Counted from the first letter of the stretch, positions 1 through 10,362 are shown. The stretch is DNA of 64,000 bases from Desulfobacteraceae bacterium (GCA_016743945.1 JADGFI010000029.1:6720-70719), one strand, 5' to 3'. The notes: a model not told the origin generated them from the letters alone. Numbers and translations: made by a program.

Positions 1-69
1 ATTGCTATTTTCTATCAAAGATAATTGGCCGAACCAGAATTTTCCAATTACACGAAAGGAAAATAGTAA

Positions 70-2115
70 ATGCCAAAAATAAACATAATGCTGGTGGATG
101 ATGAAAAACGATTTCTTTCTACGACTAAAAAACTTCTGGAAAGAAAAGGTTATACGGTCGAAACCGCCTCAAGCGGGGTGGAAGCCCTTGAAAAACTAAA
201 AAGCCATCATATCCAGGTGGTTCTTTTAGATGTCAAAATGCCGGGCATGGACGGGATTACAACCCTAAAAAAAATCAAGCGTAATTTTCCTTTGATTGAA
301 GTCATTATGCTTACCGGCCACGGCACTGTGGAATCAGCTGTTGAAGGCGTAAAATTAGGTGCAGCAAATTACCTGATCAAGCCGGCTGATATTGATGATA
401 TTTCAGAAAAAATTTGCGAAGCCTTTGAAAAAAGGCAAACAATCACTACACAAACCGATAAAAGAAAGCACTATTTTAAAAAACTTAAAATTCGCCTTGG
501 AATGGGACTCATGGCGGCTTTCATGCTGCCCTATGCAGTGTTTTTTGCTTATTTTCAATTCGAGTTTAACCTTACTTTAAAAAATACCGGACGGCTTAAT
601 CTGGAAGCCCTTTCAAACTCTCAGAAAAACACCATAGATCTTTTCCTCCAGGAACGGGTTGTTAATATTTTCAGCCTTTTCCACAGCCTTGATTTTAATC
701 TAAATCCTTCCCAGAATAAAATGCAAAATTATCTCGGGGATTTAAGGCAGGTCAATGATGCATTTATCGATGTCGGGTTTCTTAATACCAAAGGTATTCA
801 GACAGGATATGCAGGGGCCTTTCCCGGCCTTAAAGACAAAGATTACAGCAATGAAAACTGGTTTAAAACCCTGGTTAACCAGGAGAGGCATTATTATATT
901 AGTAATATTTATCTAGGATTTAGGAAAAAGCCCCATTTTACCATTGCCGTCAGGCAGATAATTGACGGAAAACCATATATTATGCGATCCACCCTGGACC
1001 CTGACAAATTCCATAGTTTTTTACAATCCATCAGTAACGAAAGGCAGGTTGAATCTGCCTTGATTAATAGAGAAGGACTATATCAAATTGTCGATCCTGC
1101 CCGGGGGCAATTGCTTGGCAAGAGCGAGTATATTCCGCCGATAACAATTCAGTCAGGGGTAATGGAAATCAACGATAAGGGGGGTCCCATCCTCATTGGT
1201 TTTGCATGGCTCAAAGAAACACCCTGGGCGCTTATTGTCAGGCAGCCTTTGAATATTGCCCATGCAAGGTTGTATGAAAGCCGACGTATCATGACCATTA
1301 TCCTTGCCATTGTTTTCTTTGGCATTGCCGCAGGGATATGGTTTGCAAACAGCCGGCTGATAAACGGGGCCCTGGTCATGGTCGAATCAAAAGACGAATT
1401 AAGGCATCAACTTTTTCATGCATCAAAGCTTGCTTCGGTCGGTCAACTGGCCACCGGGGTGGCCCATGAAATTAACAACCCCCTGGCCATAATCGTTTCA
1501 ACCAGTGGGGTTATTCGGGATATGCTCAATCCTGAATTCAAACTGAATCCAAGTCCCGAAGAAATTATCAAAGAAATTGATACCATTGATTCGGCAGCCT
1601 TCAGGGCAAGAACCATCACAAGACAACTTCTATCTTTTGGGCGCAAACATGAACCAAGGTATGTCCCCTGTAATATAAATCAGGTCTTGGATGAAGTAAT
1701 GGCCGGGCTCAAGGAACGCGAATTTAAGGTGGCAGATATAAAAATCAACCGCAATTATGATCCTGGCCTGCCGGAAATCATGCTGGATCACGACCAGATC
1801 CGCCAGGTTTTTTTAAATCTTGTGAACAACGCAGGCGATTCCATTTCAGGGCCTGGGAAAATCACCCTTACCACAACAAGAAATGCCCAGGACATACAAA
1901 TTACGATTCAAGATACCGGGAAAGGAATGTCTGCGGTGCAGCTTGATAAAATATTCAATCCTTTTTTTACGACAAAGGAAGTGGGAAAAGGAACCGGCCT
2001 TGGCCTCAGTGTTTCGCTAAATATTATAGAATCACTTGGCGGAATGATTGATGTTCAATCCCTGGAAGGAACTGGCAGTGCATTTACCATATCCCTGCCG
2101 ATTCACAGGTCATGA
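70..2115 (+). CDS. Hybrid sensor histidine kinase with N-terminal REC domain, TM-flanked extracytoplasmic (Cache-like) sensor, HisKA and HATPase_c
   Basis: REC motifs LVDDE, LLDVKMPG, LTGHG, IKPAD; TM segments; H-box GVAHEINNPLA; N/G boxes NLVNNAGDS, DTGKGM, GKGTGLGLSV. Confidence 0.93.
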   Translation: MPKINIMLVDDEKRFLSTTKKLLERKGYTVETASSGVEALEKLKSHHIQVVLLDVKMPGMDGITTLKKIKRNFPLIEVIMLTGHGTVESAVEGVKLGAANYLIKPADIDDISEKICEAFEKRQTITTQTDKRKHYFKKLKIRLGMGLMAAFMLPYAVFFAYFQFEFNLTLKNTGRLNLEALSNSQKNTIDLFLQERVVNIFSLFHSLDFNLNPSQNKMQNYLGDLRQVNDAFIDVGFLNTKGIQTGYAGAFPGLKDKDYSNENWFKTLVNQERHYYISNIYLGFRKKPHFTIAVRQIIDGKPYIMRSTLDPDKFHSFLQSISNERQVESALINREGLYQIVDPARGQLLGKSEYIPPITIQSGVMEINDKGGPILIGFAWLKETPWALIVRQPLNIAHARLYESRRIMTIILAIVFFGIAAGIWFANSRLINGALVMVESKDELRHQLFHASKLASVGQLATGVAHEINNPLAIIVSTSGVIRDMLNPEFKLNPSPEEIIKEIDTIDSAAFRARTITRQLLSFGRKHEPRYVPCNINQVLDEVMAGLKEREFKVADIKINRNYDPGLPEIMLDHDQIRQVFLNLVNNAGDSISGPGKITLTTTRNAQDIQITIQDTGKGMSAVQLDKIFNPFFTTKEVGKGTGLGLSVSLNIIESLGGMIDVQSLEGTGSAFTISLPIHRS

Positions 2116-2158
2116 TGAAACCATAATTTTTTTTATAATTTAACCAAAAGGAACGCCC

Positions 2159-4234
2159 ATGGGAGAGCAAAAAACAGGAAACAAAAAGAATGAAAACCTA
2201 AAGGTGTTGTTGATTGATGACGAAGATAGGTTCCGGGAAAATCTGGCAAAACAGCTGTCAAATAGGGGTTTTCATGTTCTTGACGCCAGCAACGGCGAAG
2301 ATGCCATTAAAATAATACGTCACGAAAATCCGCAAGTGGTCGTCCTTGACCAGAAAATGCCCGGTATGGACGGGATTCAGACCTTAAAAGAAATAAAAAC
2401 ACTGAGACCCGAAGTTCAGGTCATCATGCATACAGGCCATGGAAGTATTGAATCGGCCCGGGTTACCGGAAAATTTGATGTGTTCTCCTACGTGGAAAAA
2501 CCCTGCGCCATTGATGATTTAATTGCCCAGATCAATGCGGCCGGTGAAGAACGGGTCTATGCGATGGCCAGAAATGAAATCCCGGACGTTCAGAGAACCG
2601 GCCTTAAAAGCTGGCTTGTCGGTGTACAAAATGCCCGTCCGGGTATCATCTTCCTTGGGGCCATCCTTTTTCTGGCCATGGTACTGATGCCCACCCCCCA
2701 AAACCTGACAGGCTTTTTGTCTGCGAAAAAGACCGGAAATATCAGTGAAGACATTGCCGGATATGCAGAATATCAAAAAATGGAAAAAGGCCAGACAATT
2801 ACAGAATATTATGGGAAAAAAGCAAAATTATACACCCAAACAAAAAAAGCAGATGGGACAGTCATTAAAACAGCTCCGGATGTGCAAAAAATTGCCTTTA
2901 GGGCAAAGGTAATGCTTGGAACCCTTCTGGTTGCCGCACTTTTTTGGGCAACAGGCGCTATCCCCATCGGCATTACCGCCCTTCTTGTGGGGGTGTTCAT
3001 GTATTTTTTCGGAATTTTTCCCCCCAGCATGGTTGCAAAGGCCTATGCAAAGGATTCGGTTATTTTTATCTTTGGTGTCCTTGCCTTTGCCGCAGCCATC
3101 AGCAAAACCGGACTGGACCGGCGGATCGGAATTCTTCTGCTGGGAACCAGCACCTCCCTTCGCAAGTTTGCCCTTATCTTTGCACCCCTTCTGGCAGTGA
3201 CCGCCTCGTTTCTTTCCGAACACGCCCTGGTGGCCTTTATTGCACCGATTCTAATGCTGGTGTACATGGGGACCATCAAAGCCGCCGGATTAAAAAAAGA
3301 CAAAAGTCTGATCATCATGCTCATGTTAATGCTGACCTTCACAGCAAATATTGGCGGACCCGGATCACCTGCCGCCGGCGGCCGAAACGCCGTCATGCTG
3401 GGAATTTTTTCAGATTACGGGGTCGACATCTCCTTTGGCCAATGGGTAAAAATGGGACTTCCCTTTGTGCCGGTGATGGCATTGGTCATTGCAGGATATT
3501 TCCTTTTTGTTTTTAGAAACAGCATCAAGGTTAAAAATGTCAATATTGCTGCTGCAGTAAAAAGAGAAGGGGAAAAAATTGGCAAAATGACAATGGATGA
3601 GTATAAGTCTGCAGGCGTGCTGATACTGGTTATCTTTTTATGGATTTTCTTTTCAGGCAAGGTGGGGATGGGGGGACCCATTATCTTATGTCTGGTTCTT
3701 CTAAATATTCTGGGCATCCTTCGCTGGCGAGATATCAACGGTATTCACTGGGATGTGGTGGCGCTATATGCCTCTGCAAGTGCCATGGGGGTGGGGCTTG
3801 CCTCCACAGGTGCCGCTCTTTGGCTTGCAAACAGCCTTATCTCCATACTCCCTGACTTTCTGAGAAGCGGAACCGGGCTTTGCATGTCCACAAGCTTTAT
3901 CACCGGTATTTTAACCAATTTCATGAGCGACGGTGCCACTGTGGCTGCCGTAGGCCCCATCACCGTGCCAATGGCTACCCTTTCCGGGACATCGCCCATC
4001 ATGGTGGGACTTGCAACGGCATTTTCTTCTTCCTTTGCCCACATGCTGATCATCGGCACACCGAATAATGCAATTGTTTACAGTATGGCAAGAGATCCTG
4101 AAACCGGAGAACAGCTGGTTACCATGAAGGATTTTTTCATTCATGGATTTGCTGTTTTTGTGCTGAGCATGATCGTATTGTGGGCATGGGTATTTTTGGG
4201 TTATTGGAAATGGATGGGAGTTGGCACCCTATAA
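2159..4234 (+). CDS. REC receiver domain fused to SLC13/DASS-family anion (dicarboxylate/sulfate) transporter
   Basis: N-terminal LIDDED / VLDQKMPGMDG / HTGHG / VEKPC receiver motifs followed by a multi-TM region with SLC13-like segments (TANIGGPGSPAAGG, TNFMSDGATVAAVGPITVPMA, IIGTPNNAIVYSMA). Confidence 0.88.
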   Translation: MGEQKTGNKKNENLKVLLIDDEDRFRENLAKQLSNRGFHVLDASNGEDAIKIIRHENPQVVVLDQKMPGMDGIQTLKEIKTLRPEVQVIMHTGHGSIESARVTGKFDVFSYVEKPCAIDDLIAQINAAGEERVYAMARNEIPDVQRTGLKSWLVGVQNARPGIIFLGAILFLAMVLMPTPQNLTGFLSAKKTGNISEDIAGYAEYQKMEKGQTITEYYGKKAKLYTQTKKADGTVIKTAPDVQKIAFRAKVMLGTLLVAALFWATGAIPIGITALLVGVFMYFFGIFPPSMVAKAYAKDSVIFIFGVLAFAAAISKTGLDRRIGILLLGTSTSLRKFALIFAPLLAVTASFLSEHALVAFIAPILMLVYMGTIKAAGLKKDKSLIIMLMLMLTFTANIGGPGSPAAGGRNAVMLGIFSDYGVDISFGQWVKMGLPFVPVMALVIAGYFLFVFRNSIKVKNVNIAAAVKREGEKIGKMTMDEYKSAGVLILVIFLWIFFSGKVGMGGPIILCLVLLNILGILRWRDINGIHWDVVALYASASAMGVGLASTGAALWLANSLISILPDFLRSGTGLCMSTSFITGILTNFMSDGATVAAVGPITVPMATLSGTSPIMVGLATAFSSSFAHMLIIGTPNNAIVYSMARDPETGEQLVTMKDFFIHGFAVFVLSMIVLWAWVFLGYWKWMGVGTL

Positions 4235-4253
4235 TATAGGAAGGAATGAGATC

Positions 4254-4742
4254 ATGGAAAAAGAAAAAATAAATCTTTTGATAGTGGACGATGAAGAACA
4301 ATTTTTAAACTCAATCAGCCGAAGCCTTGAATTAAGGGATTTTAAGGTAATTGCGGTTAACAGAGGCGAAAAGGCCATTGAGGCTGCAAAAAACAACCCA
4401 ATAGATATTGCCCTTGTGGATTTAAAAATGCCGGGAATTTCAGGGGAAGAAACCTTAAAGCTGCTCAAGCAGGAACATAAATGGATGGAGGTCGTAATTC
4501 TCACTGGCCATGGTGCAATTGATTCTGCTGTTGAATGCACAAAAAACGGCGCTTATTCGTATCTTCAAAAACCCTGCGAGCTCGATATTCTCCTTAAAGC
4601 TCTGCAGGATGCCTATAAAAAAAAAGTGATGAACAAAAAGCAGATTGAAGAAAAAAAGATGAATGAATTGTTAAGTATTTCCATTTCAAACAGCCCCAGA
4701 CAAATTCTTCGCAAATTAAGAGAAATGGACAAAGGAGACTGA
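4254..4742 (+). CDS. Single-domain response regulator (REC) with short C-terminal extension
   Basis: LIVDDEEQF, ALVDLKMPGISG, LTGHGAI, LQKPCE; ATG at 4254 preferred over the upstream TTG at 4221. Confidence 0.9.
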   Translation: MEKEKINLLIVDDEEQFLNSISRSLELRDFKVIAVNRGEKAIEAAKNNPIDIALVDLKMPGISGEETLKLLKQEHKWMEVVILTGHGAIDSAVECTKNGAYSYLQKPCELDILLKALQDAYKKKVMNKKQIEEKKMNELLSISISNSPRQILRKLREMDKGD

Positions 4743-4763
4743 TATCCGTTCATATTGTCCACT

Positions 4764-4820
4764 GTTCCTTTGGTCAGGTGTGAATTTTTTGCCCCTGGCC
4801 AAAGGGACACCATTTTTTTT
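4764..4820. terminator. Hairpin terminator between convergent genes
   Basis: gttcctttggtcaggtg ... cccctggccaaagggac stem followed by a T run (cattttttttaaaa). Confidence 0.7.
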
Positions 4821-4858
4821 AAAAAAAAACCATAGGGAAGATGCAGTGGCAGATCTTT

Positions 4859-5692
4859 TTATCCCCGTTTTCCACCGAGTTTAAAGCCGGGCTGAACCTG
4901 GATGAGTTTTTTAGTATAGGGGTGTTCGGGGTGCTGGATAATCTTGTCAGCCCTATTGACCTCAACAATATGTCCTTCGTGGATCACGGCAATCCTGTCA
5001 CACAAATAATTGGCCGCTGCCAGATTATGGGTGATAAACAAAAAGGTCATATCAAATCTTTCCCGGATCTCGGTGAGCAGTTTGAACAATTGGATGGCAA
5101 TGGTGGCATCCAGCATGGAGGTGGGCTCATCTGCCACGATAAAGTCCGGATCCAGCACAATGGCCCTTGCAACGGCGACCCGCTGACGCTGACCACCGGA
5201 AAGCTGATGGGGATACCGGTCATAGAAATCATTGCCCGGCGATAACCCTACAATTTCCAGGGTATGCAGCACCTTCTCCCTTTGGCTAGTGGTATTGCCG
5301 AGCCCATGGACCACCAGGGGTTCTGATATCGTCTGGGCAATTGATAAATGGGGGTTCAATGATTGATAGGGATCCTGAAAAATCATCTGTACCTTTGACC
5401 GGTACGCTTTCAGGGATGCGCCCTTTAAGCGGTTGATAGGACTGCCGTTCAAATAGATACTTCCCGAAGTGGGCGCTTCCAGTCGGACCAGAAGACGGCC
5501 GGTGGTGGTCTTACCACTGCCGCTCTGGCCGACCAATCCGAATATTTCCCCCTTTTCAATGGAAAGATCAATGCTGTTTAAGGCCAAAACCTTGTTCTGG
5601 GATTTTGAAAAAAACTGTTTCCGGGGCGTGTACTCTTTGGTTACCCCCTTCATTTCGATCAAGCTCGATTTTTTCGGATGGTTTTTACTCAT
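4859..5692 (-). CDS. oppF: Oligopeptide/dipeptide ABC transporter ATP-binding protein (OppF/DppF-like)
   Basis: Walker A GQSGSGKTT, signature LSGGQRQRV, Walker B DFIVADEPT; C-terminal HPYTKKL. Confidence 0.92.
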   Translation of the reverse strand: MSKNHPKKSSLIEMKGVTKEYTPRKQFFSKSQNKVLALNSIDLSIEKGEIFGLVGQSGSGKTTTGRLLVRLEAPTSGSIYLNGSPINRLKGASLKAYRSKVQMIFQDPYQSLNPHLSIAQTISEPLVVHGLGNTTSQREKVLHTLEIVGLSPGNDFYDRYPHQLSGGQRQRVAVARAIVLDPDFIVADEPTSMLDATIAIQLFKLLTEIRERFDMTFLFITHNLAAANYLCDRIAVIHEGHIVEVNRADKIIQHPEHPYTKKLIQVQPGFKLGGKRG

Positions 5693-6662
5693 TTGCTTTC
5701 CTGGTAATGGTTTCTTCGCAACAAAGGGCCCGATGGGTTTTCGAAAGACTCACCCAATGGGGAATCCCCGCCTTGCAGTCACTGGAGCAGCTTTTACAAT
5801 TAACCGCAAACCTGCACCCCCCGCTTTTAAGGGTTAAATCAGGAGCTTCGCGCATATCTGGAATAATGACAGACGCTTGATTGTCAAGACTCAGATAAGA
5901 TCCCAGCAGGGTTTTTGTATAAGGGTGGCGGGGAGAGGAAAACACCTCTTCACAGGTTCCCATCTCCACAATCTGTCCCCCATACATCACACAGATGTCC
6001 TCACAAACCGATGCCACCACGGCAATATCATGGGAAATAAAAATCAACCCGGTATTCATGGCCTGTTGAATGATCTTTATCTCTTTAAGTATCTGATCCT
6101 GGACAATGACATCAAGGGCAGTGGTGGGTTCATCGGCAATGATGAGCTGTGGGTTGCAGGCCAGGGCCATGGCAATGATCACCCGCTGTTTCATACCCCC
6201 GCTGTATTCGTGGGGGAAATCCTTCATCCGGGCCCGGGGAATTTCCACAAGGTCGAACAATTCCCTTACCCGTTTATCCAAATCATTGGGCGAGATATCA
6301 GACTGATGGGTCACAATGGCTTCAATCACCTGTTCATCCACCCGCATAACCGGATTAAGCGCGTTCATGGCGGCCTGGAAAATCATGGCAATTTCCTTTC
6401 CCCGAACCTTTCGCCATTGATCTTCAGTCAATTGGGTCAAATCCTTGTTCAAAAACCCGATACTGCCGCCCAAAATTTGAGCATTGTCCGGCAAAAGCCC
6501 CATAAGGGTCATGCCGATGGTGGTTTTCCCGCAACCGGATTCGCCTACAAAGCCCAGGGGCCTGCCCTTTTCAAGCTCAAAGGAGATATCATCAACCGCC
6601 TTGAGTATCCCCTCCTTTGTCTGGTAACCGATGCTCAAATTTTTTATGGATAGCAATGCCAT
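5685..6662 (-). CDS. oppD: Oligopeptide/dipeptide ABC transporter ATP-binding protein (OppD/DppD-like)
   Basis: GESGCGKTT, YSGGMKQRV, LIIADEPTTALD; C-terminal Cys-containing Opp domain. Confidence 0.92.
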   Translation of the reverse strand: MALLSIKNLSIGYQTKEGILKAVDDISFELEKGRPLGFVGESGCGKTTIGMTLMGLLPDNAQILGGSIGFLNKDLTQLTEDQWRKVRGKEIAMIFQAAMNALNPVMRVDEQVIEAIVTHQSDISPNDLDKRVRELFDLVEIPRARMKDFPHEYSGGMKQRVIIAMALACNPQLIIADEPTTALDVIVQDQILKEIKIIQQAMNTGLIFISHDIAVVASVCEDICVMYGGQIVEMGTCEEVFSSPRHPYTKTLLGSYLSLDNQASVIIPDMREAPDLTLKSGGCRFAVNCKSCSSDCKAGIPHWVSLSKTHRALCCEETITRKANE

Positions 6663-6666
6663 TGTT

Positions 6667-7560
6667 CTAGGACTGCCCCTCCTTTCTTAACCGTGGGTCC
6701 AAAACTTCGTCCATGGCACGGCCCATCAAATAAAAAGCCAGGGTCAGCAGAGAAATACTTAAGCCCGGCGGAATCAGCCAATAGGGTGCCTGGAACATAT
6801 GGCCCGATTTCCAGACCCATTGGAGCATCATCCCCCAACTGACCTGGGAAGGATCCCCAAACCCTAGAAAAGAAAGGGCGGCTTCCACAAGAATGGCCGA
6901 GGTGACCCGAAAGGTCATGTATAAAAATGCCAGGGGAAGCACATTGGGCATAATATGACGGAAAATAATGCGCAGATGGGAGGCCCCGGCTACCTGGGAT
7001 GCTTCAATAAAGGGTCGCTGTTTCAATGAAAGGGTCTGGGATCTGATAACCCTGGAAACCGCAGGCCAGCGCATGATGGCAATGATAAACACAATAATCC
7101 ATATGTTAAATTGACCGAATAAAGAGGCCAGGATCAGCAGAATAACCAGGGAAGGCATGACCATGATAATATCGGCGGTTCGCATGAGAAAAGCATCCAG
7201 CATTCCGCCGGCATATCCCGAAACCATACCGACCACCGTCCCAATGACTATACTGAAAAAGGCACTGGATAACCCCACGATAAAGGCCACTTTTGCCCCT
7301 TCCAACAGCTGGGCAAACAGATCCCGGCCCACATTGTCCGTTCCCAGCAGATGGGTCAGGCTGGGGCCGGTGGAAACCCTGATATTAGGGTCAATCCCCG
7401 TCATGGGATCATACATGGGATTTATATGGGGAACAAAGAAACTGGCAAGGGCCATGAGCATGAACACCAATAAAATGATCACCCCTGTCTTGCCCAGGGG
7501 ATTTTGAATAAAAATTTTCCAGCTTTTCAAAAAGCGTCGAATATAATGGTTTTTCAGCAT
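6667..7560 (-). CDS. oppC: Peptide ABC transporter permease (OppC/DppC-like)
   Basis: Multi-TM; LGTDNVGRDLFAQLLEGAKVAFIVG and EASQVAGASHLRIIFRHIMPN EAA-loop motifs; start MLKNHY at 7560. Confidence 0.9.
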   Translation of the reverse strand: MLKNHYIRRFLKSWKIFIQNPLGKTGVIILLVFMLMALASFFVPHINPMYDPMTGIDPNIRVSTGPSLTHLLGTDNVGRDLFAQLLEGAKVAFIVGLSSAFFSIVIGTVVGMVSGYAGGMLDAFLMRTADIIMVMPSLVILLILASLFGQFNIWIIVFIIAIMRWPAVSRVIRSQTLSLKQRPFIEASQVAGASHLRIIFRHIMPNVLPLAFLYMTFRVTSAILVEAALSFLGFGDPSQVSWGMMLQWVWKSGHMFQAPYWLIPPGLSISLLTLAFYLMGRAMDEVLDPRLRKEGQS

Positions 7561-7609
7561 AATTACACCTTTTCTTCTATTCCTTTTGCACGGGTTTTGC
7601 CCGGGGGGT

Positions 7610-8584
7610 TCAATAGGTAATCCTCGGATCCAGATAGGCATAGAGAATATCCACAATCAAATTGGCCACCAGCACCACAAGGGCGATCAGAAGAAAGCAG
7701 GCCTGGGCCAGGGGATAATCATTGTTACTCACCGCAAAAATCAGCTCCCTCCCTATGCCGGGCCAGGTAAATATCTGTTCGGTCAGGGCGCCCCCGTTAA
7801 TGGAAAAAGCAAGACTTAAGCCCACACTGGTCACCACGGGAAGGGCTGCATTTTTTGCGGCATGCTTGTTGCGGATCATCTTCTCACTCAAGCCCTTGGC
7901 CCTTGCGGTAATGATATAATCTTCTCTGAGCACACTGAGCATGGACGATCGCATGAGCAGAAGATAAGCGCCAAGGTTGATGATAAAAAGAGTCAAAAGC
8001 GGCAGTATCATATGGTGAATAATGTCCAAAACTTTTTCAAACCAGGAGGCGTTTCCCACCCACAGTTCAGGGGACAAAATACCGCCAAGGGGGAAAAGCC
8101 CCAGCTTGAAGCCCAGAACCCAGAGCAGCAATAGGGCAAACCAGGGTATAAACAGGGTATAGCAGACAAGGGCAGATATGGACATGACACTGTCCAGTCG
8201 GCTTCCTTTATTCCAGGCCGCTATCTTCCCCAAAAATACCCCGGCAAAGGCTGCCAGGATGGTGGAAGAGGTAAACAATAAGATGGTCCACCCCAGCCGT
8301 TCCCTGATAATTTTAAAAACAGGCTCTCCATAGTGAAAGGAAACCCCAAAATTGCCGATAAAAAAATTTTTCAGATAAATCACATATTGTTCCCACATGG
8401 GCTTGTCCAGCCCCATCTGTTCGATGAGATACCGCATATCTTCAGGCGTCAGCATGGGGTCCACCACCTTTGAGATGGGATCCCCTGGAGAAAGCCTGAA
8501 CAAAAAAAATAATGCCGTCATAATCACAAAAAAAATAATTGCAATTTCAACTAATTTACCCAAAATATAGGTCTGGTTTCTCAT
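7610..8584 (-). CDS. oppB: Peptide ABC transporter permease (OppB/DppB-like)
   Basis: FFLFRLSPGDP N-terminus; ITARAKGLSEKMIRNKHAAKNA EAA loop. Confidence 0.9.
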   Translation of the reverse strand: MRNQTYILGKLVEIAIIFFVIMTALFFLFRLSPGDPISKVVDPMLTPEDMRYLIEQMGLDKPMWEQYVIYLKNFFIGNFGVSFHYGEPVFKIIRERLGWTILLFTSSTILAAFAGVFLGKIAAWNKGSRLDSVMSISALVCYTLFIPWFALLLLWVLGFKLGLFPLGGILSPELWVGNASWFEKVLDIIHHMILPLLTLFIINLGAYLLLMRSSMLSVLREDYIITARAKGLSEKMIRNKHAAKNAALPVVTSVGLSLAFSINGGALTEQIFTWPGIGRELIFAVSNNDYPLAQACFLLIALVVLVANLIVDILYAYLDPRITY

Positions 8585-8610
8585 ATCATTTCCAATATTT
8601 TAGAAAAACA

Positions 8611-10362
8611 TCACTGGACGGGTTTGACCACGCACATGGACCAAACATTGCCGATGCCGTCCACCTTGGCCACCCACCCCGTAAAACGTTCGTTAAAGGT
8701 GGCTTCAATGATATGGGGATTGTACAGAGGCAGGTAGGGAATATCTTCCAGAACCATCTCCTGCATTTTCCAGATAAGATCTTTCCGTTTTTGTGTATCA
8801 ACGAGGGCCATCTGATCTTCGGCAATCTTATCGAACGCAAGATTGTGGTATCCGCTCATATTCCAGCCCCGGGGTTTGTCATTTTTAGAATAAAAAAAGG
8901 ATCGCAAATAATCCGGATCCAAATCCAGCTGGCCATAGCCCAGAATAAAGGCATCAAATTCGTGTTTCCCCTTGACCGTATCCAGCAGGGAACTAAAGGC
9001 CATGGGGCGGGCTGAGGCCGGCAGTCCCAATTCCCTGACCCATTCTTGCACCATGGTACCGGCAAATGCCCGCTTGGGGTCATAGTCGGCAGGGGGTGTC
9101 AGGATAACAAATTTCTCCATTTTTTCTCCGGACGGCAACAGGATATCCGATGGGGTAACAATCTTTCCCTCTTCGGTCACAGGTGGCCTGTCCCAGGAAT
9201 ATCCGGCTCCCTTAAGCATTTTGTGGGCCAATTTGATCCGCTGATCATGGTCTTGTCCCTGGCCGTATTTTCGTACCTTGGGGTTGTACCAAAAATGATT
9301 TCCCGAAGGGACAACCGAATGCATGGGGGTACCAAAATTTTGTAAAATCCGTGTCAGGATAAACTCCTTATTGATCACCGTGGCAACGGCCTGGCGAAGC
9401 ACCTTGTCGTTAAAAGGCGCTTTTCTTAAGTTAAAACCCAAATAATACAAGGCACTTTTTTTATTAAAATACAGGTCAATATTGGTCTGCTCCTTGAGAT
9501 CCTTGATATAGCCCGGCTGAATATCCCCCCAATAATAATCGATATCCCCTTTTTTAAGGGCAAGGATGGCCACGTCAGAGGTGCCGTATACTCTGAACAA
9601 AAGGCTGTCCACATAGGGACCCAGCAAATGATTGCCGATTTTGAGACCTTTACCGAAAAAATACCGGTTTCTCTGCATATGGATATAGGCCCCTTTTTTA
9701 TGTTCAACCAAGGTAAAAGGACCCGTGCCAATGGGCTTTTCAATGGCATGATCCTGGAGGGAGCGAAGGGGCTTTTCCTTGGCCAGGGCCTCCCTGGCAA
9801 CGGCTTCCCACTCTCGTTTGGAAACCATGGGCGCTGTCATGACCCGGGACATGAAAATGGCAGAAGGTTTTCTCAGATAAAAAACAACCGTATGGGCATC
9901 AAGGGCTTCAATTTTTTTAATGATATTCCATTTGCTGTAATATCTGGGAATTTTAAAATCAAAAAACAATTGCTTGGTGAACAACACATCTTCACTTGTA
10001 AAATCTGACCCGTCGGACCATTTGGCATCCCGAAGATTCACCGTATAGGTCAGGGCTTCGGGATCAAAAATCGGCTTTCCCTTGGCCAGCCAGGGAATGA
10101 TTTCAAGAGTTTCAGGATGACGATGGTAAAGGGGCTGATAAATCTGGGACAAAATTCTGCGAGAGTTGGCATCGGTTCCAAGCCACAGGTTTAAAGACCT
10201 GGGTTCTTCAGGAAGCCCTATTTTTAAAAACGCTTGTTCACTGGTTTTTTGGCAGGAAGAAAAAAGCCCTGCCATTGCAACCAGCAGTATGGCCAGCAGC
10301 AACAGGTTAAAGCAGAATTCAGCCCGCCACGTTAACCGATAGGTTCCCTTGTTTTGATGCAA
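8611..10362 (-). CDS. oppA: Peptide ABC transporter substrate-binding lipoprotein (SBP family 5)
   Basis: SBP_bac_5-like (EEPRSLNLWLGTD, TYTVNLRDAKWSDGSDFTSEDVLFT); lipobox GLFSSC; probable TTG start at 10362 preceded by GAGGAG, overlapping the 3' end of the upstream gene. Confidence 0.87.
   Translation of the reverse strand: MHQNKGTYRLTWRAEFCFNLLLLAILLVAMAGLFSSCQKTSEQAFLKIGLPEEPRSLNLWLGTDANSRRILSQIYQPLYHRHPETLEIIPWLAKGKPIFDPEALTYTVNLRDAKWSDGSDFTSEDVLFTKQLFFDFKIPRYYSKWNIIKKIEALDAHTVVFYLRKPSAIFMSRVMTAPMVSKREWEAVAREALAKEKPLRSLQDHAIEKPIGTGPFTLVEHKKGAYIHMQRNRYFFGKGLKIGNHLLGPYVDSLLFRVYGTSDVAILALKKGDIDYYWGDIQPGYIKDLKEQTNIDLYFNKKSALYYLGFNLRKAPFNDKVLRQAVATVINKEFILTRILQNFGTPMHSVVPSGNHFWYNPKVRKYGQGQDHDQRIKLAHKMLKGAGYSWDRPPVTEEGKIVTPSDILLPSGEKMEKFVILTPPADYDPKRAFAGTMVQEWVRELGLPASARPMAFSSLLDTVKGKHEFDAFILGYGQLDLDPDYLRSFFYSKNDKPRGWNMSGYHNLAFDKIAEDQMALVDTQKRKDLIWKMQEMVLEDIPYLPLYNPHIIEATFNERFTGWVAKVDGIGNVWSMCVVKPVQ

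Noticed and set aside
2944-3516. 190-aa + strand ORF in alternate frame
   Set aside because: Inside the REC-SLC13 gene in another frame; Cys/Arg-rich shadow translation.
5877-6653. 258-aa + strand ORF
   Set aside because: Wholly antisense to oppD, which has all ABC ATPase motifs; the translation shows no family motifs.
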